Part shown: piece by piece, positions 32,985 through 39,453 of the stretch
How positions within the stretch are numbered: position 1 is the stretch's first letter
Layout: every line of letters begins with the position of its first letter
From: DSUN01 sp035527715
GTDB lineage: Bacteria > Planctomycetota > PUPC01 > DSUN01
Direction: 5' to 3'
NCBI GenBank assembly: GCA_035527715.1
Contig: DATKZY010000008.1
Location: 62,001 to 126,000, forward strand
DNA: 64,000 nt
Made by a program: the position numbers and the translations under genes
The notes under the pieces: generated by a model
Database searches by the model: none
What the model was told of the DNA's origin: nothing
The model's input: the letters and a program-made list of their open reading frames with translations, nothing else

Positions 32985-33061
32985 CCATAAGCCCATAAGC
33001 CCACAGGATTTCCATGTCAGCGGCGTGACAGGCACCGCGCCCGCCGCGCCCGCCGCGCCCG
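32985..33061. repeat. Two short tandem repeats
   Basis: A doubled CATAAGCCC (32985-33002) and a three-copy CGCGCCCGC-type 9-mer run (33035-33061). The gap 32924-33159 shows nothing else. Confidence 0.7.
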
Positions 33062-33159
33062 CGTGCAGTGCCGGACGCCAATCTACCTATCATGTGCCCT
33101 ACAAGAGGGGCCGGCCGGCCTAGCTGAGGGCCAGATGGGCCGCGATGGCTAGACGTGGT

Positions 33160-33573
33160 CTACTGCGCGTCCACCAGAATCTCGAATTCAACGTCGCCCA
33201 AGCTCGTATGGCGCCATTTGAAGCGGGTCTCCTCGACCCACTGCGCGATCTTGAAAGCGACATTGGCGAGCCTCGGTTTGCACAGGTGTGCAGCGTGGTT
33301 GCGGCTCTGGATTGCAAGGTGGATCTCAGCGTCCTTAGCGGAGGCCTTCATGATTGGCGCTTTGTCCGAAACAGTTTCAGTCGTCTTGACAACAGACACG
33401 ATGTCGCTATCTGGCGACACGATCGTGGCCGAGCTTGGGTTCTCCGACGATCGCCAGAAGATGTCTTCCAGATCGCGCCCTACGAATCCCCCTGTCCAGA
33501 CAAGTCTGAGGGTGTAGTCACGCGGAAGGTACAGGATGCCAACAGGGGCCTCCTTCGCTTGGAACGTGTAAGT
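33160..33573 (-). pseudogene. 3' fragment of an unidentified gene, 5' end lost at a palindrome
   Basis: On the minus strand the frame is open from about 33573 to a TAG at 33160 and reads like a real protein C-terminus (YTFQAKEAPVGILYLPRD .. WGGF-like .. DVEFEILVDAQ). The only plausible start inside it is a GTG at 33420 with no ribosome-binding site, and upstream it runs straight into a stop at the edge of the AT-rich palindrome. GC is about 48-55%, against near 67% in the window. I read it as the tail of a foreign gene cut by repeat insertion or recombination. The plus-strand reading frame over the same bases looks less protein-like. Confidence 0.55.
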
Positions 33574-33580
33574 CTAGGGG

Positions 33581-33686
33581 TGTCACATCTTTATTTTTGA
33601 ATTATCCGAGCATTCCCCACTCTCGCACTGAGAGCGGCGCCTCGCCGAACACGTGGGGAGAATAATTCAAAAATAAAGATGTGACA
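33581..33686. repeat. AT-rich 106-nt palindromic (MITE-like) element
   Basis: Perfect 25-bp arms at 33581-33605 and 33662-33686 (TGTCACATCTTTATTTTTGA..), extending imperfectly by a few bases at both ends. Inside are nested stems CCCCAC/GTGGGG and CTCTC/GAGAG. Composition is strikingly AT-rich for this genome. Confidence 0.9.
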
Positions 33687-33772
33687 CCTAGAGAGACCGA
33701 GTCACTTCTGCGCTCCGGTGCCTGACACCCATGAGATCCTTGTCGGAGGGGCTGCGACGGGGGGCCGGGCGT

Positions 33773-33991
33773 TCATTCCGCGCGGGTGTTCTTGCGGGCA
33801 GGCTTGCGGGGTTTGGTTCTGGGCTTCAGGCCGAAGAAGGGGGCGAAGCGGCTGGCGGCTACGCGGCGGCGGAAGTAGGCGAGCAATTGGTCCTGGCCCA
33901 TTCCACGGGTTTCGGCGTAGATCTTCTCCTGGATGCGGCGCTTCATCTCGACGCAGTCGAAGCCCTTTGCGGGAGCGGCTGGCTTGTTCAT
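33773..33991 (-). CDS. Small partner (antitoxin-like) of the PIN toxin
   Basis: A 72-residue protein: FDCVEMKRRIQEKIYAETRGMG, helical QLLAYFRRRVAASRFAPFF and a strongly basic tail (KPRTKPRKPARKN). Its ATG overlaps the toxin stop in an ATGA, so translation is coupled. The DCVEMKRxIQExIYxE motif is one I associate with small proteins beside PIN toxins. A role in binding and neutralising the toxin is inferred. The toxin-first gene order is the reverse of classical vapBC. A decayed second copy lies at 34652-34774. Confidence 0.62.
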   Translation of the reverse strand: MNKPAAPAKGFDCVEMKRRIQEKIYAETRGMGQDQLLAYFRRRVAASRFAPFFGLKPRTKPRKPARKNTRAE

Positions 33992-34461
33992 TGCTCGGCC
34001 TCCAGAATCTTCACGACGTCGGCGGGCGTGAGGATGATGACCATGCCGTAGCCGTGGGCGAGGTTGACGCCGTTGAACGCCCTGACGCGGGCCGGGTTGA
34101 CCAGGTGGCGGAAGTTCCAGGACACAACGACATCGGCGCGGGCTACGGTGGCTTGGGCCACGTGCATGGCATCGTCGGCGTACTTGCGGGTGACCACGCC
34201 CGCCGCAAGGTATGCCTCGCGCAGAGCCACGGCCTCTGCTGACAGGGAGAGGCGCTCGGCACCGGTGTGCGCGATCTCTTCCAGGAGTGCCTGGACTTCC
34301 TCGCGGGCGTCGGATATCTCGGCTGCCAGGGTTTCGGAGATCAACGGCACGATGGTGCCGCGGCGGATCGCAGCAACGAACTCCCGCGACGGCTCCGCGA
34401 ACTCCGCATCGAAGGGGCCGCCCACAGCGGAGGCATCGAGGTATGCTCTCATTGCCTTCAC
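33988..34461 (-). CDS. PIN-domain toxin-like protein (VapC-like)
   Basis: A 157-residue PIN protein. YLDASAVGG contains the first catalytic aspartate, followed by a central helical part. KYADDAMHVAQATVARADVVVSWNFRHLV carries the remaining acidic site and the final strand, with the tail AFNGVNLAHGYGMVIILTPADVV. The family cleaves RNA in toxin-antitoxin systems. It overlaps the small downstream gene by ATGA. A GTG start with GAGG at about 7 nt is chosen; an ATG three codons later has poor spacing. The target RNA is unknown. Confidence 0.75.
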   Translation of the reverse strand: MKAMRAYLDASAVGGPFDAEFAEPSREFVAAIRRGTIVPLISETLAAEISDAREEVQALLEEIAHTGAERLSLSAEAVALREAYLAAGVVTRKYADDAMHVAQATVARADVVVSWNFRHLVNPARVRAFNGVNLAHGYGMVIILTPADVVKILEAEQ

Positions 34462-34651
34462 CGGATTGCCTCAACCTGTCTTTACGCGAATGCCTGCTCC
34501 GGCGAGCGCCGCCGGAATGGGTCCGTGTCGGCTCCAGACCCTCCGGCTAGCATGTTACCCCCATTGGCCCTGAAACGCAAGAGCGATCCGTAAGCAGAGG
34601 CGCTCGATCTCCTTCCTTCCGACGCAACTCCGGGGCCACCTTACTTGATTC

Positions 34652-34774
34652 GAGGGGGCTGCAACGGGGGGCCGGGCGTTCATTCCGCACCGGTGTTCTT
34701 GCGGACACGCTTGCGGGGTTTGTTCCTGGGCTTCAGGCCGAAGAAGGGGGCGAAGCGGCTGGCGGCTACGCGGC
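34652..34774 (-). pseudogene. Truncated duplicate of the antitoxin-like gene 3' end
   Basis: This 123-bp segment is about 93% identical to 33746-33867, which spans the last 30-odd codons of the small PIN-partner gene, its stop and 28 bp of downstream flank. The frame stays open (AASRFAPFFGLKPRNKPRK) to a stop at 34680-34682 but no 5' half exists. It is a remnant of a second module or of a duplication at this junction. Confidence 0.75.
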
Positions 34775-34820
34775 ATCTTCTCTGCTGGCTCGGCTCCTCT
34801 GCGTGAGATCGTCTTCGCTC

Positions 34821-34894
34821 CACTTGGCGGCCTTGGCGTCTTGGCGGTCAGAAGGGAGCCTGTCTCAACCGCCAAGTCGCCAAGAACGCCAAGG
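34821..34894. repeat. Inverted repeat of the CTTGGCG family
   Basis: Arms at about 34821-34848 and 34868-34894, built from repeats of CTTGGCG/CGCCAAG with a few mismatches. It lies in the gap 34462-35067, which also holds the antitoxin remnant, a GGCAACCTGTAGG fragment (34923-34936) and the hairpin at 35005. No gene is seen in this 606-nt stretch. Confidence 0.7.
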
Positions 34895-35004
34895 GGCCGG
34901 AGGCCGGGCGGCGAGAGCTGTTGGCAACCTGTAGGAGGTCCCCGGACGCGGCGTGCGAGCCCTAAGCGCCAAGAACGCAAGGTGTTACGATGACGGCCCC
35001 AAGT

Positions 35005-35053
35005 CCTACAGATTGCCAAATCCAGGGGCGGGGGGATTGGCAACCTGTCGCCT
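35005..35053. repeat. Hairpin family member A (covarying with 57918)
   Basis: CTACAG-ATTGCCAA, loop CCAGGGGCGGGGG, then TTGGCAA-CCTGT. It aligns over its whole length with the element at 57918-57968, but stem bases TT/AA here are replaced there by CC/GG. Confidence 0.7.
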
Positions 35054-35067
35054 GTTGGCGGCCTAGC

Positions 35068-37428
35068 CTACCTCTCAAGCCGGACGAGCTTCACGTTCCG
35101 AACCTCGAGCCAGGCGGCGGCGCGGGGGGTGTTGAGGCCGATCATCAGGGCACGGATGGCCTTCGTGTCGAGCTTGCCGTTGGGGTCCTTGGGCGAGTAG
35201 CTGCCCCAGGCGAGGTCGCTGAAGGCGGCTGTCGCGCGAGTCCACTCCTTCCTCGCCTTCCAGCCCGTGCCCGTGAGGTAGCAGGAGCCCTGCGGCTCGA
35301 TGAGCTGGAGGCGGACGGCCATCTGCTCGTCGTCGCCGTGGCAGCGGTACTCGAAGGTGATGGCCTGCCAGGGCGAGAAGTCCATCGCCCGGCCGAAGTC
35401 GCTCTTCGGGTAGCACCAACGGTCGCCGGGCGCGGTGAAGGTCGCCTCGAAGCGCACGCCGCCGTCCTTGCCCGCCGCCACCTCCATCGTGCCGTTGCCT
35501 GAGATGTTCTTCTGCCACTTGCCCGGCTCGTCGAGGCCGAGGCCCAGCTCCTTCGTCGGCTTCACGCGCGCGAGGTCGAAGCGGAACGACGAGACGGCGG
35601 GTGCGGGCGAGCACTTGTTGAAGACGGGCTTCACGCGAATCCTCTGCGGTCCGAGCGCGGCGGCGCCGGGCGTGATGCGGAACTCGGTCACCGCGCGGCC
35701 CATCGGCTCGAGGCTCACCGTGGCCTGCGTCGGCTCGGCCTTCCAGCCCGAAGGCAGCTCGAGGGCGATGCGGCCGGCCGCGGCCCTCTCGCCGAAGTTG
35801 CAGGTCTCGACGGCGTAGGCGAACGGCTCGTCGCCGATGACGTAGGCGTCGCTGTTCTTGTCGAGCGTGGCCACCTGCGCCTGGCCGCGGACGACGATGG
35901 GCGACGGCTGAGTCGTCGGCAGCTTGCCCTCGGGCCGGGGCGTGCCGCCGAAGCCCTTGATCACCTCGTCGCCCACGCCGATGACGTATTGCGGCGAGGG
36001 GCCGATGGCGAGCTTGAGCTTGCCGCCCGCCGCATCGCAATCGCGGCGGCGGCCCACGCAGTTGGCCACGACGACCTTCTCGGCGGCCACGGCCAACTCC
36101 ACTTCGCGCGCCGCGTTGCTCCAGACCACGAGCACGCGCTCCGTGCCGTTGTGGAACGCCATCGCGGTGAAGCCGCCCTCCTGCCTCACGCCGAGGAATT
36201 GGGCCTCGCCGAGGATGTCCACCGCCGCGGCAATGGCGATGAAGCCGGGGCGGGGCGACAGGTCCTTGCGCAGCGCGCCGAACTGCACACCGTGCTCGAG
36301 GTAGTAGGGCAGGACGAAGAAGAAATGGCTGTCCGTGCCCGCGGCGAGCGACCAGGCGAAGCTCTTGGGCACGAAGTCGGCTTGCCGCCGCTCATCGGCC
36401 GCGTTGATCTCGCCGTCGGGCTCGGTCGCGCGCAGGCGGATTCCGGCCTCGGTGAGCCACACGGGCCGCCCGTCGCAGCCGTGACGCTTGAGCAATTCGA
36501 GATAGCGGCCGAGCGTGCCGGGGTAAGCCTCGGGCGGCGCGTAGATGTGCCAGTTGAAGATGTCGAAGTAGTCGCGGATGCCGGCGTCGAAGAGATTCTC
36601 GTCGAAGGCGCAGCGGCCGCGGCAGAACGAGCCGATGAGCACGGGCAGGCTGGGATCGCCCGCCTTGAAGCCGAGATACGCCGCCTTCTGGAGGCCCGCA
36701 AACGTGTCGCTGAGGTCGGGCCAGAAGAAGATGTCGGGCTCGTTCCACACCTCCCAGGCCTGGACGCGGCCCTTGTAGTGCTCGGCGAGGCGTTTGGCGA
36801 AGGCATAGGCGTCGCGGAGGTCGGCCGGGTTCCGCGTGTTCTTCTTCCCCCCGTGCGACCAGGCGGGGCTGTCGTGGAAGATCTGGTAGACGCGGACGCC
36901 GTGCTTTGCGAAGGCGTCGGCCGTGGCGTCGTATTGCTGCCAGTTCACCTTGCCCTTCTCGGGCTCGGTGCCGCCCCAGGAGAAGCGCTCGCGCACCCAG
37001 CCGATGCCGGCGGTGCGGAGCATCTGGGCGATGGCGTCGTGGCGCCCCTGGCGTTCGAGCCAGGCGGTCGCCCCGTCCACGTTCAGCCGGCCCGATGGCG
37101 GCTCCTTCGCCGAATGGTCGCTCACCACCCCGAAGGCCAGCTTCGCCGTGCTCTCACCGGCTTTGACGGTTAACTCGTAGTAGCCGTGGGGCAGATTGGC
37201 GATCTCGACGGCCCCTTTGCCCTTCGCCACTTCCGCGCCATCGAGGTCCGTCACGCGCCACTCGACGCTCTCGGCCTCCTTCGCCTCGACCTGCACGACC
37301 ACCTTCCGCCCGTAGGCAAACAGATTCCCCGGCCGCGCCGTCTTGAGAGTCATCTTCGCCTCCTGGGCGTGGACACTCGCGAACGCCAGCAACGCAGCGA
37401 TGGTCAGCAATGGGGATAAAGCCCTCAT
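35068..37428 (-). CDS. Exported clan GH-A (GH39/GH5-like) glycosidase
   Basis: A 786-residue secreted enzyme. Signal peptide (LLTIAALLAFASVHAQ), a beta-sandwich (about 25-105), then a GH-A barrel with E230 in VWNEPD (acid/base) and E327 in WLTEAGIR (nucleophile). These are the hallmark pair of retaining clan A enzymes. Two beta-sandwich regions follow (about 480-620 and 650-786, the last CIA30/CBM-like). The open frame extends 105 codons upstream, but that part is low-complexity shadow; the ATG at 37428 starts the signal peptide. It lies 41 nt after the aroB'-like gene and may share its transcript. Confidence 0.8.
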   Translation of the reverse strand: MRALSPLLTIAALLAFASVHAQEAKMTLKTARPGNLFAYGRKVVVQVEAKEAESVEWRVTDLDGAEVAKGKGAVEIANLPHGYYELTVKAGESTAKLAFGVVSDHSAKEPPSGRLNVDGATAWLERQGRHDAIAQMLRTAGIGWVRERFSWGGTEPEKGKVNWQQYDATADAFAKHGVRVYQIFHDSPAWSHGGKKNTRNPADLRDAYAFAKRLAEHYKGRVQAWEVWNEPDIFFWPDLSDTFAGLQKAAYLGFKAGDPSLPVLIGSFCRGRCAFDENLFDAGIRDYFDIFNWHIYAPPEAYPGTLGRYLELLKRHGCDGRPVWLTEAGIRLRATEPDGEINAADERRQADFVPKSFAWSLAAGTDSHFFFVLPYYLEHGVQFGALRKDLSPRPGFIAIAAAVDILGEAQFLGVRQEGGFTAMAFHNGTERVLVVWSNAAREVELAVAAEKVVVANCVGRRRDCDAAGGKLKLAIGPSPQYVIGVGDEVIKGFGGTPRPEGKLPTTQPSPIVVRGQAQVATLDKNSDAYVIGDEPFAYAVETCNFGERAAAGRIALELPSGWKAEPTQATVSLEPMGRAVTEFRITPGAAALGPQRIRVKPVFNKCSPAPAVSSFRFDLARVKPTKELGLGLDEPGKWQKNISGNGTMEVAAGKDGGVRFEATFTAPGDRWCYPKSDFGRAMDFSPWQAITFEYRCHGDDEQMAVRLQLIEPQGSCYLTGTGWKARKEWTRATAAFSDLAWGSYSPKDPNGKLDTKAIRALMIGLNTPRAAAWLEVRNVKLVRLER

Positions 37429-37469
37429 TTCGACCCTACACCTCTCATGGGGGAAGGGCGACGGCCCGC

Positions 37470-38459
37470 CTAGCGCTCGGTGAGGGTTTCCTTCACGGCC
37501 ATGCCGAAGTGGCGGCCGCCCTCGGTGAGGTGGGCGAGCACCTGGTCGCCCGGCTTGAGGACGGCGACCGAAATGGCCTCGCCGCCCGGCTTCGTGAGAC
37601 GAATCGTCTCGGCATTCTGGAGCACGAGCGAAACGACCTGGCCGCCCGCCTCCGCCTCGACGCGGAGCATGGGCCGCCGCTCGACCTTGCTGCGCCCCAG
37701 GTAGGCCACCTGGGTGGCGCCATCGTGCCTCACCAGCAGGCACGCGTCGCCGCCCTTCAGCTCGTCGAGATACTTGGTCTTGCCCTCAGGGCACAGGACG
37801 TAGGCGTGGACGGCTCCCGCGTTGACGCGGAAGGGCCGGGTGGCGACGTAGGGGGTCTCGATGGTCTCGGCGTGGACGAGGAAGAAGGCGGAGCTGGCGT
37901 CGCCGACGAGCATGCCCTCGCCCGGCTTCATCTCCGTGCAGGTGTCGAGGCACACGCGGTCGCCCATGCCGAGCGTGGCGACGCGGGTGACCGTGGCCGT
38001 GACGAGGGCGAGCTTCTCGCCGTGCTCGCGGACCGCGGCGCAGGTGCGCTTGATCTCGGCCGGGTCGCCGGTCACCAGCACAATGCCATCGGCGCCTTTC
38101 TCGAGAATCTGGGTCGCCACGCGGGCGTCTTCGGCCCGGCGCACCTCGACGAAGATGCCCTCACGCTGGGCGAGGAGGTTTTCGAGGGGGATGATGGTCC
38201 AGTCGCGCATCTGGAGGATAAGGGTCGCCGCGGGGCAGCGCGCGGCGCGCTCCTCGTCGGCCTTGCTGGCGATTTCGAGGCGGACGGCGTCGGTCCCGAG
38301 GCGGATGTCGCCGTCGGGCGCCACGGTGACGATGCGGCCGAGGGCCTTGGCTTGGGCCGAGCAGCCCTCGGGCAGCACCAGGGCATCGGCCCCCGCCTCG
38401 AGGGCGGCGGTGACCAGCTCCTTCCGCCAGGGATCAACCTGCACCCATACCTTCTTCAT
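37470..38459 (-). CDS. 3-dehydroquinate synthase II (AroB'-type, archaeal-like)
   Basis: A 329-residue protein of the type II DHQ synthase family, unrelated to classical AroB. It carries VWVQVDPWRKELVTAALEAG at the start, then EKGADGIVLVTGDPAEI, MGDRVCLDTCTEMKPGEGMLVG and FRVNAGAVHAYV. In methanogens it oxidatively deaminates and cyclises ADH to 3-dehydroquinate using NAD+. The alternative is a GriH-like role making 3-amino-4-hydroxybenzoate. The ADH synthase gene lies 61 nt upstream, the standard partner in both routes. The ATG at 38459 is preferred; the in-frame upstream extension is a poly-Asp run from a trinucleotide repeat, and a GAGGA inside this run may be the ribosome-binding site. 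Confidence 0.85.
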   Translation of the reverse strand: MKKVWVQVDPWRKELVTAALEAGADALVLPEGCSAQAKALGRIVTVAPDGDIRLGTDAVRLEIASKADEERAARCPAATLILQMRDWTIIPLENLLAQREGIFVEVRRAEDARVATQILEKGADGIVLVTGDPAEIKRTCAAVREHGEKLALVTATVTRVATLGMGDRVCLDTCTEMKPGEGMLVGDASSAFFLVHAETIETPYVATRPFRVNAGAVHAYVLCPEGKTKYLDELKGGDACLLVRHDGATQVAYLGRSKVERRPMLRVEAEAGGQVVSLVLQNAETIRLTKPGGEAISVAVLKPGDQVLAHLTEGGRHFGMAVKETLTER

Positions 38460-38462
38460 GAA

Positions 38463-38499
38463 ATCGTCCTCGTCCTCGTCGTCGTCGTCGTCCTCGAAT
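38463..38499. repeat. Trinucleotide (GTC/GAC) microsatellite overlapping an RBS
   Basis: About 36 nt of tcgtcctcg/tcgtcg repeats immediately upstream of the DHQ synthase II start. On the coding strand it reads as GAGGAC/GAC repeats and includes the nearest purine-rich RBS-like sequence. Length change would alter spacing or an in-frame Asp tail. Confidence 0.7.
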
Positions 38500-38520
38500 C
38501 GGCGCGCAGGTATGCACACC

Positions 38521-39327
38521 CTACTGGGTCTTGGCTCGTTCGAGGAAGGCGAGGCTCTGGCCGAGGCTCTGGCCGCCGTGAACCATCATGCCGATGGCGC
38601 GAACGATGGCTCCGGGGTCGTCGTGCTGGAAGGCGTTGCGGCCGATGGACACGCCCGCCGCGCCCGCCTTCAACGCACCGTCCACCATCGCGAGGAGCTG
38701 CTCGTCCGTGTCCATCTTCTCGCCGCCGGCGATGACCACGGGCACGGGACAGCCGTCCACCACCTCGGCGAAGGACTCGGGGTCGCCGGTGTAGACGCAT
38801 TTCACGACGTCGGCGCCCAGCTCGGCGCCCACGCGGGCCGCGTGCTTGACGTATTTCACGTCGAACTGGTTTTCGATCATCGGCCCGCGCGCGTACATCA
38901 TGGCCACGAGCGGCAGGCTCCAGCGATAGCAGTCGCGCGCCACGTCGGCCAGGTGCGCGAGCATCGCCGTGTCGGTCTCCGCGCCGAGGTTGATGTGAAT
39001 CGACACGGCGTCGCAGCCCAGGCAGATGGCCTCCTCGACGGTGCACACGGGCACCTTGGCGTTGGGGTCGGGGCTCATCGAGGTGGAGCCGGAGAGGTGG
39101 AGGATGAGGCCGACGTCTTTGCCGCTGCGGCGGTGGCCGTTGGCGACGATGCCCTTGTGAATGATGATCGCGTTGGCCCCGCCCTCGACCACCTTGTTGA
39201 TCGCGTCGCGCATGCACTCCAGGCCGCGGATGGGGCCGGCGGTCACCCCGTGGTCCATCGGCACGATCACCGTGCGGTTCGAGTTCCGGTCAATGATGCG
39301 TTCGAGTCGGATGGCTTTGCCGATCAT
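38521..39327 (-). CDS. 2-amino-3,7-dideoxy-D-threo-hept-6-ulosonate (ADH) synthase, DhnA-type aldolase
   Basis: A 268-residue class I aldolase of the DhnA/MJ0400 family. Residues matching the catalytic set are D25 (PMDHG), Y145 (MMYARG) and K176 (VVKCVYTGD), the last forming the Schiff base. MJ0400 condenses a deoxyketofructose phosphate with aspartate semialdehyde; the GriI branch uses DHAP instead. With the adjacent DHQ synthase II it forms the two-step alternative entry to the shikimate pathway or to aminohydroxybenzoate. The ATG at 39327 has GAGGAG at about 9 nt. The long frame running further left is a shadow of ydbH. Confidence 0.85.
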   Translation of the reverse strand: MIGKAIRLERIIDRNSNRTVIVPMDHGVTAGPIRGLECMRDAINKVVEGGANAIIIHKGIVANGHRRSGKDVGLILHLSGSTSMSPDPNAKVPVCTVEEAICLGCDAVSIHINLGAETDTAMLAHLADVARDCYRWSLPLVAMMYARGPMIENQFDVKYVKHAARVGAELGADVVKCVYTGDPESFAEVVDGCPVPVVIAGGEKMDTDEQLLAMVDGALKAGAAGVSIGRNAFQHDDPGAIVRAIGMMVHGGQSLGQSLAFLERAKTQ

Positions 39328-39388
39328 GGCGGGTCTCCTCGGGCCGAGGCGGCGAGCCAGGGGGCGGCGCCCCCACGGGACACAAGGC

Positions 39389-39416
39389 ATTATAGCAGAG
39401 CGTCCGGGGTGTGCAA
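39389..39416 (-). promoter_or_regulatory. Predicted promoter of the aldolase/DHQ synthase operon
   Basis: Minus strand: TTGCAC, 16-nt spacer, perfect TATAAT, with a 60-nt leader before the ATG at 39327. The best promoter match in the window. Confidence 0.65.
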
Positions 39417-39453
39417 GTTTGCCGGAGCACCCGCGCCGCGGTAAGATGATGGC

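Noticed and set aside
33145..33600. A 151-residue plus-strand frame
   Set aside because: The minus-strand reading over the same bases looks more protein-like and is open without a start; the plus-strand frame ends inside the palindrome arm.
33773..34474. A 233-residue frame covering both the toxin and its partner
   Set aside because: Its N-terminal part is a frame shadow of the PIN gene. Only the C-terminal 72 residues, starting at 33991 with an ATGA overlap, form a real protein.
38459..38519. Poly-aspartate N-terminal extension of DHQ synthase II
   Set aside because: The extension is encoded by a trinucleotide repeat, and the conserved protein begins at the ATG at 38459.
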